Positions 10,880 to 21,919 of a stretch of 64,000 nt of DNA are shown here, one piece after another. This stretch comes from Halichoerus grypus (Eukaryota; Chordata; Mammalia; Carnivora; Phocidae): contig NC_135718.1 in assembly GCF_964656455.1 (NCBI RefSeq), positions 52,915,008 to 52,979,007 on the forward strand, given 5' to 3'. Within the stretch, counting starts at the first letter, position 1, and each line of letters starts with the position of its first letter. The notes beneath the pieces were generated by a model. That model ran no database searches, was not told the DNA's origin, and worked only from the letters and a program-made list of their open reading frames with translations. Made by a program: the position numbers and the translations under genes.

Positions 10880-12140
10880 AAATCATGGAAGATATCTAAG
10901 CAGACTTGAGAAAGATAAGAAATAAGCAAACATGCATGTATTTCAGGAAAAGAGCATTCTAATCATAAAACCGCAAATGCAAAGATTTTGTGAAGTGGGT
11001 GCATATCTAGCATGTTTGAGGAACAGGGGACTAGCCTACTCAAGGCATTCAGGTATCATAAAAATGGAGTGGGCAAGGGGAAAGCAGCAGCAGGTGGGGG
11101 TCAGATGGGGAATGTTCAGCAGTGGTGAGCTGGAATTAACTGGTACCAGCTGAAGAACAGATGGTTATACATTCCAGAACTTTGAATCAGCCGTAGTGGG
11201 AGTAATTATACCATTGAAATAGTCAAACGGTACAAATCAGTGGCTTTCCCCCACCTCGGGAGATCCAGTTTATCAGCACACTGCTGCCTGTAGGCCACTT
11301 ATTAAATACTTTTAAATCTTTTGCTCTATGTGAGATCAGAAGCTACTGGAAGGGTTATCTTCTGTCTGATATCACTGCTTGAGTTCTGATCACAGAGAAA
11401 AAGGGCAAAAGCAGGAAGATTAATTTGGAAGCTGTTGCCATAATGTGGGTGACATAATGTAGATGAGATATGCTGGTGGTCTAAATCAAAGTGCCAATGG
11501 TGAGAGCATGAGAAGTCAAATTCTGAATATGAAGAGCTGCTTTGATTTGAATCAGCGTGTTACCAAGCTTCCTACCTACAAATCAATGGTTATCTATTTC
11601 TAATCTAAATATGTCATTTCTGGTTCTGAATTAAGACTGCTAGTTGGATTTACAGAGCTTCAAGAAGTACAAAGAACCAATAAGGAGTCTGAGATGCACA
11701 TTACAGACCTTCAGCTATCAAAGGTTCCATTATCATTCCAAACGATCAACATAGACATTTACTGAGCACCTGTTACATATAAGGTACTGCAGGGGATACA
11801 AAAAGAACTATAATCCAGGCCCTTAACCTAAGGAAGTTACGATCTAAAGTTTAAGATAAATCATCCATATATAAAAAGAAACAGATTCAAGGCAGTCAAA
11901 GTACAAAGTGTGTAGTAGCCCTAAGGAGTTTTCTATAAACTAGAGGTAAAGAGGGGGAAAAAAAAAATCATTGGATTTGAGATAGGCCTTTCAGGATGGA
12001 CAGAATGAGACTGTGAGAGAGGCAAGAAAGGAAGAAGTGAGGACATTCCAGGCAATGGATGTGCAAAGTTAAAGAGCTAGGTAAAGATGGGAATGCACTT
12101 GGTGACTCGGGACTAGCCTACTCGAGGCATTCACGAGCAC
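10880..12140 (-). mobile_element. L2 (LINE2) fragments, minus strand
   Basis: The right part starts with the complement of the L2 3' end (ATTTACTGAGCACCTGTTAC at about 11757) and continues with L2 interior phrases (GACATTCCAGGCAATGGATG at about 12042). The left part (10975-11110) has similar GA-rich L2 wording. Each part contains one copy of a 25-mer reported separately. Stretches between, such as 11160-11740, are unrecognised. Confidence 0.6.
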
Positions 12141-12369
12141 TGGGAGATAGGGACTACTGTGGACTATGGAGACCCATATTTGAACTCTCAATTGAGTCAC
12201 TTAACTTGGGCACGTTATTTAGAACCCTCCAGACTCTATTTCCTCAGAAGTGGCAATTACAGTACCTATTTTATAGGACTAAATTAACTAAAATCATGTA
12301 TGTATGGTGCTTCACACAACTTGGAAGTTAGTAAGCAGTCATGGGTTATCAAAAACAACATTCTCATTA

Positions 12370-12600
12370 AAGATGGAAAGACAGACTGAAATCCAATTAT
12401 GGAAGGCCTTGAATATCAGACTAAAGAACTTGCATTAAATCCTGTAGGTAGTGGCAAACAAAAGTTTTGTTTGTGGAAATGATATGGTGAGATTTTAGAA
12501 TGATAAATCTGGCAGGAAGATATGGAATGGGTTGATTGCAGAGGAAACACTGGAAGTGGAAATGCTATTTAGACAAAAGTCTAGACCTACAATAAGAGTT
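12370..12600 (-). mobile_element. L2 fragment, minus strand
   Basis: TTATGGAAGGCCTTGAATAT, GAACTTGCATTAAATCCTG and GATAAATCTGGCAGGAAGA follow the known order of L2 interior. Probably the continuation of the 11.75 kb copy. Confidence 0.6.
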
Positions 12601-12624
12601 TCAACAAGGGTAAGGATAGTGATA

Positions 12625-12735
12625 ATGGAACACAAAGTGCAAAGGGTGGGGTATTGAACTGTGCACCTAAGAAATGGTTAAGATGGTAAATTTTATGTTA
12701 TGTATTTCAACACAATTTTTTTTAAAGGGTCAGAA
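12625..12735 (+). mobile_element. L1 3' end (L1MA/MB-like)
   Basis: ATTGAACTGTGCACCTAAG, AAATGGTTAAGATGGTAAAT and TTTTATGTTATGTATTTCAA are the terminal words of middle-aged mammalian L1 3'UTRs. Confidence 0.75.
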
Positions 12736-13032
12736 AGGGAAAGTTAACTTAAGTATCTGGAAGAACCAAAGGTACCAATAAGGAAAAACAACAACAACCA
12801 CAATAAAGTCAGGAAAGGGGGCTCCATTTGGGAAAATGACTACATACTGGTTAGGTTTGAAGTGATGTCTTGAAAGCCAAAAGGACAGGTACAATATACA
12901 GAACTATAAGACTGAAGCTCACTTGCTGATCTAACAAAGACAATCAGTTGGAAGAAGAAATTTCACCATGCATAAATATACTAATACACCCCAGTCACAA
13001 CTACTTGGCTTATCAGTCTTTAAGAAAGGATA

Positions 13033-13210
13033 GAGGAGCGCCTGGGTGGCTCAGTTGGTTAAGCATCTGATTCTTGATTTTGGCTCAGCTCATGGTTTCA
13101 GGGTTGTGAGATTGAGCTCAGCGCGGAATCTGCTTGAGATTCTCTCTCCCCCTCTGCCTCTGCCCCTCCCCTACCCACGTGCACTTTCTCTCTCAAAAAA
13201 GAAAAAAAAA
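13033..13210 (+). mobile_element. CAN-SINE (SINEC), older subtype
   Basis: Head GAGGAGCGCCTGGGTGGCTC, body with GATTCTTGATTTTGGCTCAG and GAGATTGAGCTCAGCGCGGA, which differ from the majority copies and mark an older subfamily. TSD AAAGGATA at 13025-13032 and 13211-13218. The 12741-13024 stretch before it holds nothing recognised. Confidence 0.95.
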
Positions 13211-13479
13211 AAAGGATATGTGACTTGGTAACTCCACTTAATACAGATTCAAAAGATGTCTTTTCTAAGACATCCCCCAAACCTAATTACAATAAAAAGC
13301 AGCCGTTAACACAACCTACTTTATTCATCTTATAATACAAATAGGACTGTAACAGATCCAGTAACACAATAGCACTTTGATAATCCTATAATTCAGACAC
13401 CATATATTCTAAAATAAAAGGTTAATATGTTCAGTGTGTTCTCTATATATCCTTTAAATGTTAGCAGTGAATTTGTATG

Positions 13480-14084
13480 TGTGTGTTTCCAGAATTGCTA
13501 ATATTTTCATATATTTTCTTTGAATAACATGAATACAGAAAAAATATACAAACTTAGTGAACTTTCACAAAGTGAACACATCCATATAACCAATACCCAA
13601 AACAAAAGTCAGAACATTACTAGCACCCCAGAAGGCCCCTTCATACCCCATTCAAATACTTTCCCCAATCTCCAACAAGGGTAATCAATCTCCTGACTTC
13701 TGATACCACAGATAGTTTAACCTGTTTTTGAAATTTATGTAAATGCAATCAATGCATTTATGTAAACGCACTCTCTAGTGTCTGGCTTCTTCCGTTCAAA
13801 ATTGTATCTGTGAGTTTCACAATTATATATAGCTGTAGTTTCTTCATTCTGATCAATGTTTAATTGTGTGATTATGCCAGAAACTTATTTACGCATTCTA
13901 CTATTGATAGGCATTGGGAAAATTCCAGCTTGCGCTATTACAATTAGTCCTGCTATTAACATTTTTGTCCATGTCTTCTGGTGAATATACACACACAATT
14001 CTATTGTATATAACTCTAGGAGTGAAAATGCTGAGTCACAGAACATGCAAGTGTTCAACTTTAGTAAAACAACTAATGAACTTT
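13480..14084 (-). mobile_element. Old L1 (L1M-type) fragment, minus strand
   Basis: CATTCTACTATTGATAGGCA, then GCTATTACAATTAGTCCTGC and TGTATATAACTCTAGGAGTG are the degenerate complement of L1 3' sequence found in many old copies. Confidence 0.65.
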
Positions 14085-14097
14085 AAAGGAAGGAATA

Positions 14098-14313
14098 TTT
14101 TTTTTTTAAGATTTATTTATTTATTTATTTGAGAGAGAGTGACAGTGTAGGTGGGGGGTGCGGGGGGGCCGGCAGAGGGAGAGAGAATCCTTGAGCAGAC
14201 TTCCCACCAAGCGCAGAGCCTGACACAGGGTTCCATCCCAGGACCCCAAGATTATGACCTGAGCCGAAATCAAGAGTTGGCTGCTCAACCAACTAAGCCA
14301 CCCAGGTGCCCCC
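14098..14313 (-). mobile_element. CAN-SINE (SINEC), minus strand
   Basis: T-run, AAGATTTATTTATTTATTTA, GAGAGAGTG, a G-rich interruption, and GAGCCACCCAGGTGCCCCC-like end. TSD AAAGGAAGGAATA at 14085-14097 against AAAGGAAGGGATA at 14314-14326. Confidence 0.95.
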
Positions 14314-14326
14314 AAAGGAAGGGATA

Positions 14327-14879
14327 CTTTAAGGTCTTTATAGGGCAATTTGAATGATTAATGATGTGTCAGAAGGTGCTGATGAAAACTCCATCAAAAA
14401 CTACTTTCAGGAGGGTAAACATACTGAAGTAGGGTTTTTGAACCACATGGCTTCCAAGGACAGCAATTTACTTTAGAATATTTTCACCAGCAATTTGGAA
14501 TGTGACAATAACACTTAGAAGTAACCAAGTTTGTCTTGTCTTTTCTAGAACTGCTGATGCTGAAAATTTAGAACAGTTGAAGAGCCATTACAATCAATAA
14601 GGTAAAGTAGTCACTTTCTCAACATGTTATGGAATATAAATATTACATGTCAGAACTCTGCAGCAATTAAGCCTGTACTCATTTAATCACACTTCTGGAA
14701 AATGAAAGGGACTTCAAAACTAGTCTAACCTTCAGGTGGTCATATCAATGCCTTCTAAATCAATGAACATGCAAACAAAAATTCATTTAATTCTGGAACA
14801 GAAGAAGCATATTAGGCAAAAACTAAGGGAATCTGAATAATACATATTTTAGTAAGTATCAATACTGGTTTATTAATTA
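14327..14879. other. Intronic sequence, nothing recognised
   Basis: AT-rich. No repeat family or exon identified. Confidence 0.35.
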
Positions 14880-15012
14880 TAACAAATGTACCAATCTAAT
14901 GTAACATGTTAACAATAGAGGAAATGGGGTTGGGGTATATATGGGAATTCTGTGTAATACCTTAGCCATTTTCCTATAAATCCAAAACTGTTTAAAAATA
15001 ATTTTTAAAAAT
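14880..15012 (+). mobile_element. L1-type 3' end fragment
   Basis: GTAACATGTTAACAATAGAGG, GGTTGGGGTATATATGGGAA and CCTATAAATCCAAAACTG, ending in A-rich sequence, match the common 3' end of old L1/HAL1 copies. Confidence 0.6.
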
Positions 15013-15110
15013 CCATTTAAAACTCTGCAACATAATCTGCAGATTATAATACACCTGCTAAACTCCTCTCAGGATGCAATCCAAATGCATTTTAAGAACT
15101 GTTAGACACC

Positions 15111-15188
15111 CATGCATGCATACATGCATGTGCGCACACACACGCACACACGTGCACGCACACGCGCGCGCACACGCACGCACACACG

Positions 15189-15222
<34 letters not shown>
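15111..15222 (+). repeat. Alternating pyrimidine-purine tract, (CA/CG/TG/TA)n, 112 bp
   Basis: Fifty-six consecutive pyrimidine-purine dinucleotides without a break, running from CATGCATGCA through CACGCGCGCGCACACG to a (CA)n end. It contains many CpG and several GCGCGC cores. Uninterrupted YR repeats with CG cores are the classic Z-DNA-forming sequence. The open frame here, on the opposite strand (C-V-C-V and R-A-R-A runs), is an artefact of the repeat. Confidence 0.95.
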
Positions 15223-15223
<1 letters not shown>

Positions 15224-15270
15224 TTTCCATCTATGGGCTTAGACACATAGATATATGAGGGAAGCATTCT

Positions 15271-15589
15271 GTCTATGCTGATTTTGGTTTTGCTCCTAGC
15301 TATAAAATTATGAACCAGCCTCAGACTTCCTTTTTTATTCCAACTAACCTAACCTTTTTGAGTATATACTGTAAGCACTTAATGATTCATTAAGAGGTAA
15401 TCCCCCAGTTAATCTTCAAACAATAAAATAAAAGCATCCAAACTCCAAGTAACATCAATTCCCCAATAAATCATATCTTTGTGGTTTAAGTCATTGAGTC
15501 TTTGCTTTTACTTCAGAGGGAATAGGAAAAAGGCTGTGCCTTAGAGCTAGTAGGGAAAACAAGTAGCCCTAAAACGGTATGAGACCTAG
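15271..15589. other. Intronic sequence, nothing recognised
   Basis: No repeat or exon identified. Confidence 0.3.
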
Positions 15590-15705
15590 TGGAAGGAACC
15601 CTGGGCAAGGAGGCAAGAGACCCAGCTTCTAGTTTCAGTTCCACCACTCATTTCCTCTGTGATCCTCGAACATTTCCCTGAACATCTCTGATCTTCCATT
15701 TTCAT
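15590..15705 (+). mobile_element. MIR SINE fragment
   Basis: CAAGAGACCCAGCTTCTAGT, TTCCACCACTCATTTCCTCT and GTGATCCTCGAACA follow the MIR core (the 'inability of tRNA head to CORE-SINE' order: descriptor, CCACTTACTAGCTGTGTGA-like, then TCTGT). Degenerate. The stretch 15706-16123 after it holds nothing recognised. Confidence 0.6.
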
Positions 15706-16123
15706 GATCTCAAGTCCATTTTAACTCTAGTACTTGTTCCATGAATCAAGAGGTCCTTTAGTTACCACTTCTTGTTATGCCAGATATCCTAGTTAATTCT
15801 TGTATCCTTATCTGTTCTATAAAATTTTTAAAGCATCTAGAAAGAAAAATAATATCCTGTCATGGAATGAATGTTTATTTCTACCAGGGGATGGAGGGTG
15901 GGGGGGATATAATGAGTGAAAGAAAAGAAGATGAACAGCATCATAGCTTTCCATTCCATTAACCTTGTATTAGTAATCCCACCACCATATACATTGCAAA
16001 TATTTACTTGCTAGTCAGCATTATGACACAGGTCTTGACTTTCTCTTTAGAAGACTATTTGAATTCACCTGTGGTTCCAGCAAGTTTATATCTAAATACA
16101 ACCTTAAGTTTGGTTCTTCTATA

Positions 16124-16541
16124 CAAGGAGTTGGCACACTTTTTCTTAAGAAGCCAGATAGTCTGGGGCACTCAGATGGCTCAGGTGGCTGAGCATCTGA
16201 CTCTTGGTTTCAGCTCAGGTCATGATCTCAGGGTTATAAGATGGAGCACCATGGCTCCACACTCAGAGGAGAGTCTGCTTGAGGATTCTCTCTCTACCCT
16301 TGCCCCTCCCCCAACTTGCACACACTCTCTTTCTCTCTCAAATAAATAAATCTTAAAAAAAAATAAACAAAAATACAGATAGTTTAGGCTTTGTGAATCA
16401 TATGGTCTCTGTCACAACAACTCAACTCTGCTACTGTAGTGCAAAAGCAGCCACAGACAATGTGTAAAAGAATGGGTGTGTGTTCCAACAAAACTTTATT
16501 CAAAAAAACAAGTGGTCTTAGCTGTAATTTGCCAATCCCTG
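16124..16541 (+). mobile_element. hAT-Charlie-type non-autonomous DNA transposon, split by a SINE
   Basis: Begins CAAGGAGTTGGCACACTTTT and ends TTTGCCAATCCCTG (imperfect inverted ends). The interior has GCCAGATAG, TTTAGGCTTTGTGAATCATA, GCAAAAGCAGCCACAGACAA and TCCAACAAAACTTTATTC, a well-known mammalian MITE. The flanks TTCTATA and TTCTAATA look like an 8-bp duplication with one base lost. A CAN-SINE sits inside at 16163-16375. I am sure of the class, less of the family name. Confidence 0.85.
16163..16375 (+). mobile_element. CAN-SINE (SINEC) nested in the hAT element
   Basis: Degenerate head CTGGGGCACTCAGATGGCTC, body CTTGGTTTCAGCTCAGGTCA, tail AAATAAATAAATC plus A-run. Perfect TSD CAGATAGT at 16155-16162 and 16376-16383, inside the host element. 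Confidence 0.94.
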
Positions 16542-17907
16542 TTCTAATACCACGGGGAGAAAAATCAACTGGCAAGATAGATTTTATAAAACCACATCAT
16601 GAGTTCACACTGATATAAACTCTGTTTTGTTTGCAGGGACAAAATATTTATGAATCATGATCTTCACATACCTGAGAATGTTCAAGATTCCCCTGCGTGA
16701 AGAGGTCACATCACCAATACCTAAGACAGAGCAGGAAAACACTCTCCCTTACATGGTTGTTACGACATAACAGAGGATGTGTTAATTTATATAGGCAAAA
16801 TTTACAAGGTGACCTGCAAAAGTAAAATACCAGGTTTTAGCAACTTTAGCAATAACAGAAACCCAAACCTGATTAATGCCAATCATCACTTCTATATATT
16901 AAGCTAAATTAATTCAGGTAAGTGTCAACGTCATCAACTCTCCTGGGAGAGCTGTTCTGTTTCCATGCAACCCAGTTGTTTTAGACCAGCAGACCCTTGG
17001 TCATTCATAACCTGTTAAATTTCAGAAGGCCAGACTAACTGTTTGAGCTAACACAGAAGTTCTGATTCACTCTGGGATAGGACAGGGGTTGCTCATCAAC
17101 ATAAATGGGCCAAGATCAGATCTATCATCTCTTAGGGTTTATCCTAATAAAAATGTTCCATTCTGTGATAGTCACCTTGCTAAATTCAGCCCCATGTTAG
17201 CTACCAGATGTTCAATAGCAGGCTGGAGCAAAGAGCCAGCCCACAAGGATCAAGCAAGTGCCTTTTTAAAAACTAATCTTAAGAAGTTCCTCTACATGGC
17301 TTTGCAAAGTAAGCAAAAACCATGCCAAATAGTAAAAAAGGCACTTACTTGACTCCCACAGGCCAGCTCCACACTCTAGCAGCTAAGATGTCACTGGCAT
17401 GGTACATGGTGAGTGAGGAAGAAACGGTATCTTGTCAACCACTGTAGAAATGGTAGTGAAAGACCTAAAAGAATAGAAAAAAGTAATGTCAATGTCAAAG
17501 GTAAAGGCTCTCCTGAGCCTGCTGACACGGATACCTCAGCATATGACAACAAAGAAAAGAAAGTTTGAAAAGATGTTGTTTAGGTCACTCTTAGCTTCTA
17601 GTCATTACAAGTGACCTTTAGGACAAGAGGGCGCTTTTGAAAGAATTTTAGCTATAACCTAGAATAAATCCAGAAGGTTATGAGAAACTCTCAAATATAC
17701 ATTTTTTTCCAGAGAAAGTACTGAATCTTTGATAACCACCCGGTAAGCTCATACAGATGTAGAAGTAGAGAATCTAAAGCAACAATTCATAGACCAATAT
17801 TTTTAGAAATAGTTTTAAAGAAGCGAAATTTTTTTCGCTCTTCTCTATGCTTCTAGCATTTAAAAAAAATGGAACCCTAGTAAACAATGAGGGAAGAAGA
17901 AATAGTT
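16542..17907. other. Intronic sequence, nothing recognised
   Basis: About 1.4 kb with no repeat family I can name, no exon and no RNA gene. Confidence 0.35.
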
Positions 17908-18012
17908 TTTTTTAGATTTTTTTTTAAGTAATCTCTTCACCCAATGGGTGAACTTACAACCCCAAAATCAAGAGTTGCATGCTCTACCAACTGAGCCAGC
18001 CAGGCATCCCCC
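17908..18012 (-). mobile_element. Short tRNA-like CAN-SINE (no CT tract), minus strand, degenerate
   Basis: T-run, AAGTAATCTCTTCACCCAAT, AACTTACAACCCCAAAATCA, AGAGTTGCATGCTCTACCAA, then CTGAGCCAGCCAGGCATCCC. This is the tRNA-Lys-like form that runs from the promoter part directly to a short tail, an older type than the CT-rich copies. Confidence 0.85.
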
Positions 18013-18356
18013 CCTTTTTTTTTAAACAAGAAAAAAAATTTTTAAACTGAAGGGGAGCCTGGCAATAGAAGTCTCAGCTTATCCAGATTCATTCAGAACT
18101 TTCACTAGTTTCAGAAGCAAATTTACAAAACTAATTCGTTTACCTAGCCCCACAACCCTCTGATTTAGGAGTTCTGTTTCAAAATGCTTGACTCTTGGCA
18201 AATTTAATCATAGATCACTCAAAACCCAGACCAATAACAATTTTTTTTCCAGAACAACAATTTTAAAAAGAGCCTGTTCACATACCACCACCTCGTCTCA
18301 TAATGCCTACACTATTTGTGGGTAAAATAATTTGTGAATAAAAAATAGTGACTTGC

Positions 18357-18554
18357 GGGCGCCTGGGTGGCTCAGTCGTTAAGCGTCTGCCTTCGGCTCG
18401 GGTCATGATCCCGGGGTCCTGGGATCGAGTCCCACATCGGGCTCCCTGCTCGGCGGGAAGCCTGCCTCTCCCTCTCCCACTCCCCCTGCTTGTGTTCCTG
18501 CTCTAGCTATCTCTCTCTCTGTCAAATAAATAAATAAAATCTTTAAAAAAAAAA
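18357..18554 (+). mobile_element. CAN-SINE (SINEC)
   Basis: Head GGGCGCCTGGGTGGCTCAGT, close to the majority sequence. Tail AAATAAATAAATAAAATC and poly-A. Flanks AAAATAGTGACTTGC (ending 18356) and AAAATAGACTTGC (to 18568) are a TSD differing by a 2-base indel. Confidence 0.95.
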
Positions 18555-18568
18555 AAAAATAGACTTGC

Positions 18569-19346
18569 AAGAAAAGCAGCAATAGTCAAAAAACAAAAAT
18601 CATTCTTAATAATCAGTTAATTCTCAATTCTTAATTCTCAATACTCTCTCTTCCATCTAATCATGCCAACCCCCCCTCAAAAAAAAAATTTTTTTTTCAT
18701 TATCTCTTTTACTTGCAGGTCCTTTCAGCATCCTTTCCCTCAGAACCAGAATGGAAGAAACAAACAGGCAATTGAATTTAATCATTCTTGAGGCATTAGA
18801 ATCTCTCCAATAAGAAAAAGCAAAGATAATTTTTCATTGTAAATAAGTTTTAGCCAAAAAACTATTCTTGCACTATTCCCTAATTCTAAAATGCTTAAAG
18901 TTGGGTCACCTTTTTAACAGACAGTCTGATGATTCAAATTGTCCAGGCCTCAATTAATTTAATTAGAATGGGATATTCACTGTTAATAGCATATTTGGCC
19001 AGACTACATCTTGTGTGCCTAGCTCACGTATTCTTCTTAATTTTGGCTTGTGTTTGCCTTAGCTACAGTCCCTGGAAAGCATCCCATGTATTAGTGTTTC
19101 CCTTGCTGCATCAGTATTTCTGGTTAAAGCACAATAGCAAATCATTTGGAGGGACAACCTGAACGGAGTTCTGTACTGTGTATTCTGCAACACTATCCAA
19201 ACCATTATCAAAAATGTTGCAAATAAAAGACAATTGCATGAAATTGGGAAGAAAAACAATTAATCAGAGATTGCCTTTCTAAAATAATGACTACAAAGTA
19301 AAGAATACTCAATGGCAAATGTATATATAAGGTTTATTATTAAAAC
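18569..19346. other. Intronic sequence, nothing recognised
   Basis: Contains short A/T homopolymers (18683-18699) but no repeat family or exon that I recognise. Confidence 0.35.
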
Positions 19347-19354
19347 AAATACTT

Positions 19355-19553
19355 GGGCGCCTGGGTGGCTCAGTTGGTTAAGCGACTGCCTTCGGCTCAG
19401 GTCATGATCCTGGAGTCCCTGGATCGAGTCCCGCATCGGGCTCCCTGCTCAGCAGGGAGCCTGCTTCTCCCTCTGACCCTCCCCCCTCTCATGTGCTCTC
19501 TCTCTCTCATTCTCTCTGTCTCAAATAAATAAATAAAACCTTTAAAAAAAAAA
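19355..19553 (+). mobile_element. CAN-SINE (SINEC)
   Basis: Head GGGCGCCTGGGTGGCTCAGT, body GACTGCCTTCGGCTCAGGTC, GTCCCTGGATCGAGTCCCGC. TSD AAATACTT at 19347-19354 and 19554-19561. Nearly the same subtype as the copy at 29759. Confidence 0.96.
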
Positions 19554-20099
19554 AAATACTTATTTCACATCAACTATCTCCCTCAAAAAGTACTTTCCCC
19601 CTCATTCCTAGACCTTGTTTTTCCTTTGCTCCATAAAACCATGACACCATTCAAGAACAGTCTTTTTACCATTTAAGGCACAAGTCCTTTTTACAAAAGA
19701 AAGCAGTCCCAAACTGCAAATTATTCCAAACACACAGAAAAGAAACAATGAATAAAGGCCAACAAGTTTCCTTCCAAGCTTGTCTGCACTTCAAAAATCT
19801 GAGCATTTTTATAGAGCAAAACAAGTTTTTGCTGTAGCAGCTCAATCCCGCATGAGCTTGCTGTATTAGAGTAAATGCTGTTGGGCATTTTGCACAAGAC
19901 ATGTTCATCTGTGTAATGAAACATTATTCTTCTCCTCCTCCTTCTCTCCGGAAATACAAAGGATTTTCCCAGGAATATGATAAATGAGGACATTCCACAC
20001 CAAAAAAGGAAAAAAAAAAAAACATTCCTAGTCTAACTTTTAAAATGAAATAAATTCCCTTTTTCCTGTCCCTCCAAAATATTCAGCTAAAAAGACTTT

Positions 20100-20475
20100 C
20101 AGTCAACAAGAGAATGGTTAAACATGAGAAATAGAGAATGAAACACCACAAAACAGTTAAAAATGAATGAACTAGAACTACATGTATCAACATATTTTTT
20201 TCAAGTATTTAAGTAAAAAGAACAAATTACATAACTACATACAGTGTAAAATCTTCCAAGTGAGGTTAAAACATACTTAGAGTACTATGTAACTTTGACA
20301 GTCAGATAAACAAAAGCATAAACACATGCATGGGAATGGTAAGTACCAAACTGGAAAGAATGGTACTTTTGGGAGAGAGGACAAGAAATAAGACTGAGGA
20401 AGGATATTTTGGGCAGCAATTATAGTTGTCCTGTTTAATTTTTCAAGCTAAAAGAAACAAATATTATACCTGTTT
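20100..20475 (+). mobile_element. Old L1 3' fragment (L1M/ME-like)
   Basis: AGAGAATGGTTAAACATGAG, AAAAATGAATGAACTAGAAC, CATGTATCAACATATTTTTT and ATGCATGGGAATGGTAAGTA keep the order of old L1 ORF2-end and 3'UTR. 19562-20099 before it has nothing recognised. Confidence 0.6.
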
Positions 20476-20590
20476 TTATAGACATGACATACTTCATACT
20501 TTAAAAACAAAAGACTTTTTCCCTTTGTTCGGCTTAACTGAATGCAACGTAATTTTCTTATGAAGGAATACACCACACCCACCCCACATC

Positions 20591-20617
20591 CACCCCATCC
20601 CCCCACCCCCACCCCCC
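20591..20617 (+). repeat. C-rich tract (G-rich on the MCU strand), quadruplex-capable
   Basis: Four C-runs of four or more at 20593-20596, 20599-20604, 20606-20610 and 20612-20617, separated by one or two bases. The G-rich complement is the MCU sense strand. Confidence 0.85.
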
Positions 20618-21904
20618 AAAGAAACCCTCTGGTGATGGAATGCCCTTTCCAGGTGAGCTTTGACAGACGCTCATCAGGACTGACCTGGGTTTTCTTCCAC
20701 TAATGCTGCTACTTTCTGATGCTGGCTGGATGTGACTCAGATCCATAACTCGGGGCCTCAGCTTGTCTCTACTTTTAATCTTACCAAGAATACTCTTTTT
20801 AGGCAATCTGCTAGAGTTCCCTTTCATTTTCCCCTTTTTACTGCTCAAAGCTCTAGCAATCACTAAAAACAAGTCGTTACATATTTAAAGCTCACCCAAC
20901 TTTGTGGCACTTGGCCAAGCGAGGAACTTGATTTCATTCTGAATCAAATGTCAATGTAGAATGAGATATTAAAATTAAAGTACTGGTTGCAGTTCAATTT
21001 TCCATCTAATAAATGAATATTTCAAAATTCTGTAACGTTATGCTACAATTGTTTTACCATCTCAACAACATTTAGACAACATTTTGTTTTGAAGCTTAAG
21101 TCAGAGCCAGAAATGAAAAAAAAGAAAAGATTTCATTTTTGGAGGGGGTGGTTAAAGCAAGAATGAAATAAACAAAACTGAATTACTAACATGCATACGT
21201 GTAATGAGACATTCACATAGAGCATACCCTTGGGATCCCCTCAAAAGATAAAAACAAAACAACAACAACAAAAAATCACTACCACCTCTTCGGGATCAGA
21301 AAACTCATTTCTCCTGTGTATTCAGCAGCTCCTTGCACCAGCACGCAAAGATCAGAGAAAGAGGGACAAGAAAGAGAGAAACTGACAGAGACAGACATAA
21401 GCTGGTATTCTTCTGTTTACAAAATAAATGTAATTCCATCAAAAGCAAATCAGAAACTTTCAATCTTCTCATTAGGTTTTTACTATTTCTCCTACTCCAT
21501 TCAATCTATCCTTAAATACTTCTTTGAAGTATTCTGATATCCATACTCTGTTTTAAAATGAAAAATAGGTTTTATCACACTTGGCCACTTGCCACAGCCC
21601 TGCTTCATCGCAGCTAGCAGAATTCTGGCAGTGCAAGATACAGGATACAGTGGGGGCAGAATGGAAATACAGAAGATTAGTTCCAAAATAAACACCTCCA
21701 AAAATCTGTCATCTTTGGAAATATATACATGTAGGGAATCTAGAGTTGGCAGCACCTCTTTCAAAGAGTTCCTTTAAAGTTCTCTTCTGCAGTCCAGCCC
21801 TTCACCCTTCCCTCTTCTCCTCTACCTGCTCCAAATACTTGCCAGGCAGATGCATGTGTCAATTTCTTAAATCACTTATAACACAAAAGCACTATAATAT
21901 TTTT
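20618..21904. other. Intronic sequence, mostly unrecognised
   Basis: A MIR-like phrase may lie at about 20715-20775 (GATGTGACTCAGATCCATAA, CTCGGGGCCTCAGCTT). No exon: the 104-codon minus frame at 20558-20872 has no recognisable homology and spans the C-rich tract. Confidence 0.35.
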
Positions 21905-21919
21905 CCATCACTATTTTTA

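Noticed and set aside
15111..15222. CRISPR-like or regularly spaced repeat array
   Set aside because: The window is mammalian, the tract is a simple dinucleotide repeat, and no spaced direct repeats of array type exist anywhere in the window.
15058..15267. 70-codon minus frame with Cys-Val and Arg-Ala runs
   Set aside because: It is a translation of the alternating dinucleotide repeat.
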